This document shows, in pieces, positions 6,867 to 7,446 of a stretch of 7,446 nt of DNA (positions are counted from its first letter, which is position 1; each line of letters begins with the position of its first letter). Source of the stretch: Oscillospiraceae bacterium (GTDB lineage Bacteria; Bacillota; Clostridia; WRCU01); NCBI GenBank assembly GCA_009783805.1, contig WRCU01000071.1:1-7446 (forward strand), read 5' to 3'. The notes under the pieces were generated by a model. That model had not been told where the DNA came from. It was given only the letters and a program-made list of their open reading frames with translations, and ran no database searches. Both the position numbers and the translations under genes were made by a program.

Positions 6867-6874
6867 GGGGGGGG
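6867..6874 (+). promoter_or_regulatory. G8 tract acting as ribosome binding site of the glycohydrolase gene
   Basis: Eight consecutive G lie 5 nt before ATG 6880 and form the only Shine-Dalgarno-like sequence there. This supports 6880 over the next in-frame ATG at 6895. A homopolymer at this place could change length by slippage and so alter spacing. Confidence 0.55.
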
Positions 6875-6879
6875 TTCAT

Positions 6880-7446
6880 ATGGGTTACCCAAGGATGCCG
6901 GACCTGAAGAGGCTGGCCGACAGGATAGGGCTGTACGCGACGCTGGGGCACGAATACGGCTGCGTCGGCATGGAGGCCATCGCCGCGGAGGCCGAGGCGG
7001 CCCTCAAGTCCGCGTTGGAAAGGGTCAAGGCCTTGGCCCCGGATCCGGCCCTGAGCGCCAAGGAGCCTGACGGGCTGGAAGGCATCATGCGGGTGAGGCC
7101 GAACGGCCCGCGCAGGATGTGGAAGAGCCTTAAAGAGGAAAAGTACATGGAACGCCTGGACGGCGCGCTGACCGGCAGGTTCGCCGGGTGCACGCTGGGG
7201 GCGCCCGTCGAGTTCTGGGAGATCGACGCCATGGAAAAATGGGCGGCTTATATCGGCGACCCATTCCCCAACCAGGACTACTGGTCGTTGATAAAGAACC
7301 CCAGCGACCTGCGCTACGGGCTGAGCACCTTCAAGGAATATACAAGGGACCATATCGACGGCGTGCCCGTCGACGACGACGTCATCTACACCTTGCTCGG
7401 CCTCCTAATCTGCGAGGACCACGGCACGGACTTCAGCGCCCGCGAC
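6880..7446 (+). CDS. ADP-ribosylglycohydrolase (DraG/ARH-like) family protein, 5' part (3' truncated by the window edge)
   Basis: The frame is open from ATG 6880 to the window end (189 residues, no stop). After an N-terminal region of about 90 residues with no motif I recognise, GALTGRFAGCTLGAPVE (95-111) matches the start of the ADP-ribosylglycohydrolase fold, and VDDDVIYTLLGL (164-175) matches its metal-binding acidic motif. The family removes ADP-ribose from proteins or small molecules using Mg ions. Here the classical GDALG reads GCTLG and the classical DDT reads DDD. I recall this GRxAGC...DDDxxYT pattern from a distinct subgroup of the family with unassigned substrates, so these look like subgroup traits rather than damage. 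The third metal motif would lie beyond the window. AGG and ATA codons are used as in the che genes, so foreign origin is not indicated. It may have its own promoter in the 99-nt gap before it; no function in chemotaxis is implied. Confidence 0.8.
   Translation, partial: MGYPRMPDLKRLADRIGLYATLGHEYGCVGMEAIAAEAEAALKSALERVKALAPDPALSAKEPDGLEGIMRVRPNGPRRMWKSLKEEKYMERLDGALTGRFAGCTLGAPVEFWEIDAMEKWAAYIGDPFPNQDYWSLIKNPSDLRYGLSTFKEYTRDHIDGVPVDDDVIYTLLGLLICEDHGTDFSARD

Noticed and set aside
6781..6879. Intrinsic terminator for the che operon.
   Set aside because: The hairpins in the gap are short or imperfect and none is followed by a T-run.
1..7446. CRISPR arrays, tRNA or rRNA genes, insertion sequences, attachment sites.
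   Set aside because: No regularly spaced repeats, RNA-gene signatures or transposase coding were seen; nearly all of the window is coding for chemotaxis proteins.

Overview
The window is a run of bacterial chemotaxis genes, all on the + strand and packed almost without gaps. It ends with the start of an unrelated-looking ADP-ribosylglycohydrolase gene. By eye the DNA is GC-rich (roughly 60-65%), yet AGG (Arg) and ATA (Ile) codons are common in every gene. A two-transmembrane chemoreceptor, a stand-alone CheY, CheB/CheR adaptation enzymes and a CheX-type phosphatase point to a motile bacterium. The sequence alone does not settle the phylum. CheX, a CheA with two CheW-like domains and a receptor without a C-terminal CheR-tethering pentapeptide suggest a deltaproteobacterial, synergistete or spirochaete-like lineage rather than an enteric one; this is inference.

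Layout: 1-1488 is the 3' part of cheA, from the N-box of the kinase domain through two CheW-like domains to a repetitive Glu/Pro/Ala tail. 1492-1941 is cheW. 1984-3978 is a methyl-accepting chemotaxis protein with a 4-helix-bundle sensor, HAMP and an unusually long signalling hairpin. 3975-5030 is cheB, 5027-5899 cheR, 5901-6275 cheY and 6277-6780 cheX. Junctions are 3 nt (cheA/cheW), 42 nt (cheW/mcp), a GTGA overlap (mcp/cheB), an ATGA overlap (cheB/cheR), 1 nt (cheR/cheY) and 1 nt (cheY/cheX). This strongly suggests one translationally coupled operon whose promoter lies upstream of the window. A 99-nt gap (6781-6879) is the only real intergenic region. It is relatively AT-rich and holds a sigma-54-like element, a short direct repeat, an imperfect palindrome and a G8 tract serving as ribosome binding site. 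The glycohydrolase gene then runs off the end at 7446.

Together the genes give a complete pathway. The receptor, joined by CheW, controls CheA. CheA phosphorylates CheY (motor output) and CheB (adaptation). CheR and CheB methylate and demethylate the receptor, and CheX dephosphorylates CheY-P. No CheD, CheC or CheZ is seen. I see no clearly novel system. The points most worth a second look are the pentapeptide-repeat tail of CheA, a perfect 12-bp inverted repeat abutting a G7 tract inside cheB, altered active-site residues in the CheB receiver domain and CheR, the receptor length class, and the control region before the glycohydrolase gene.
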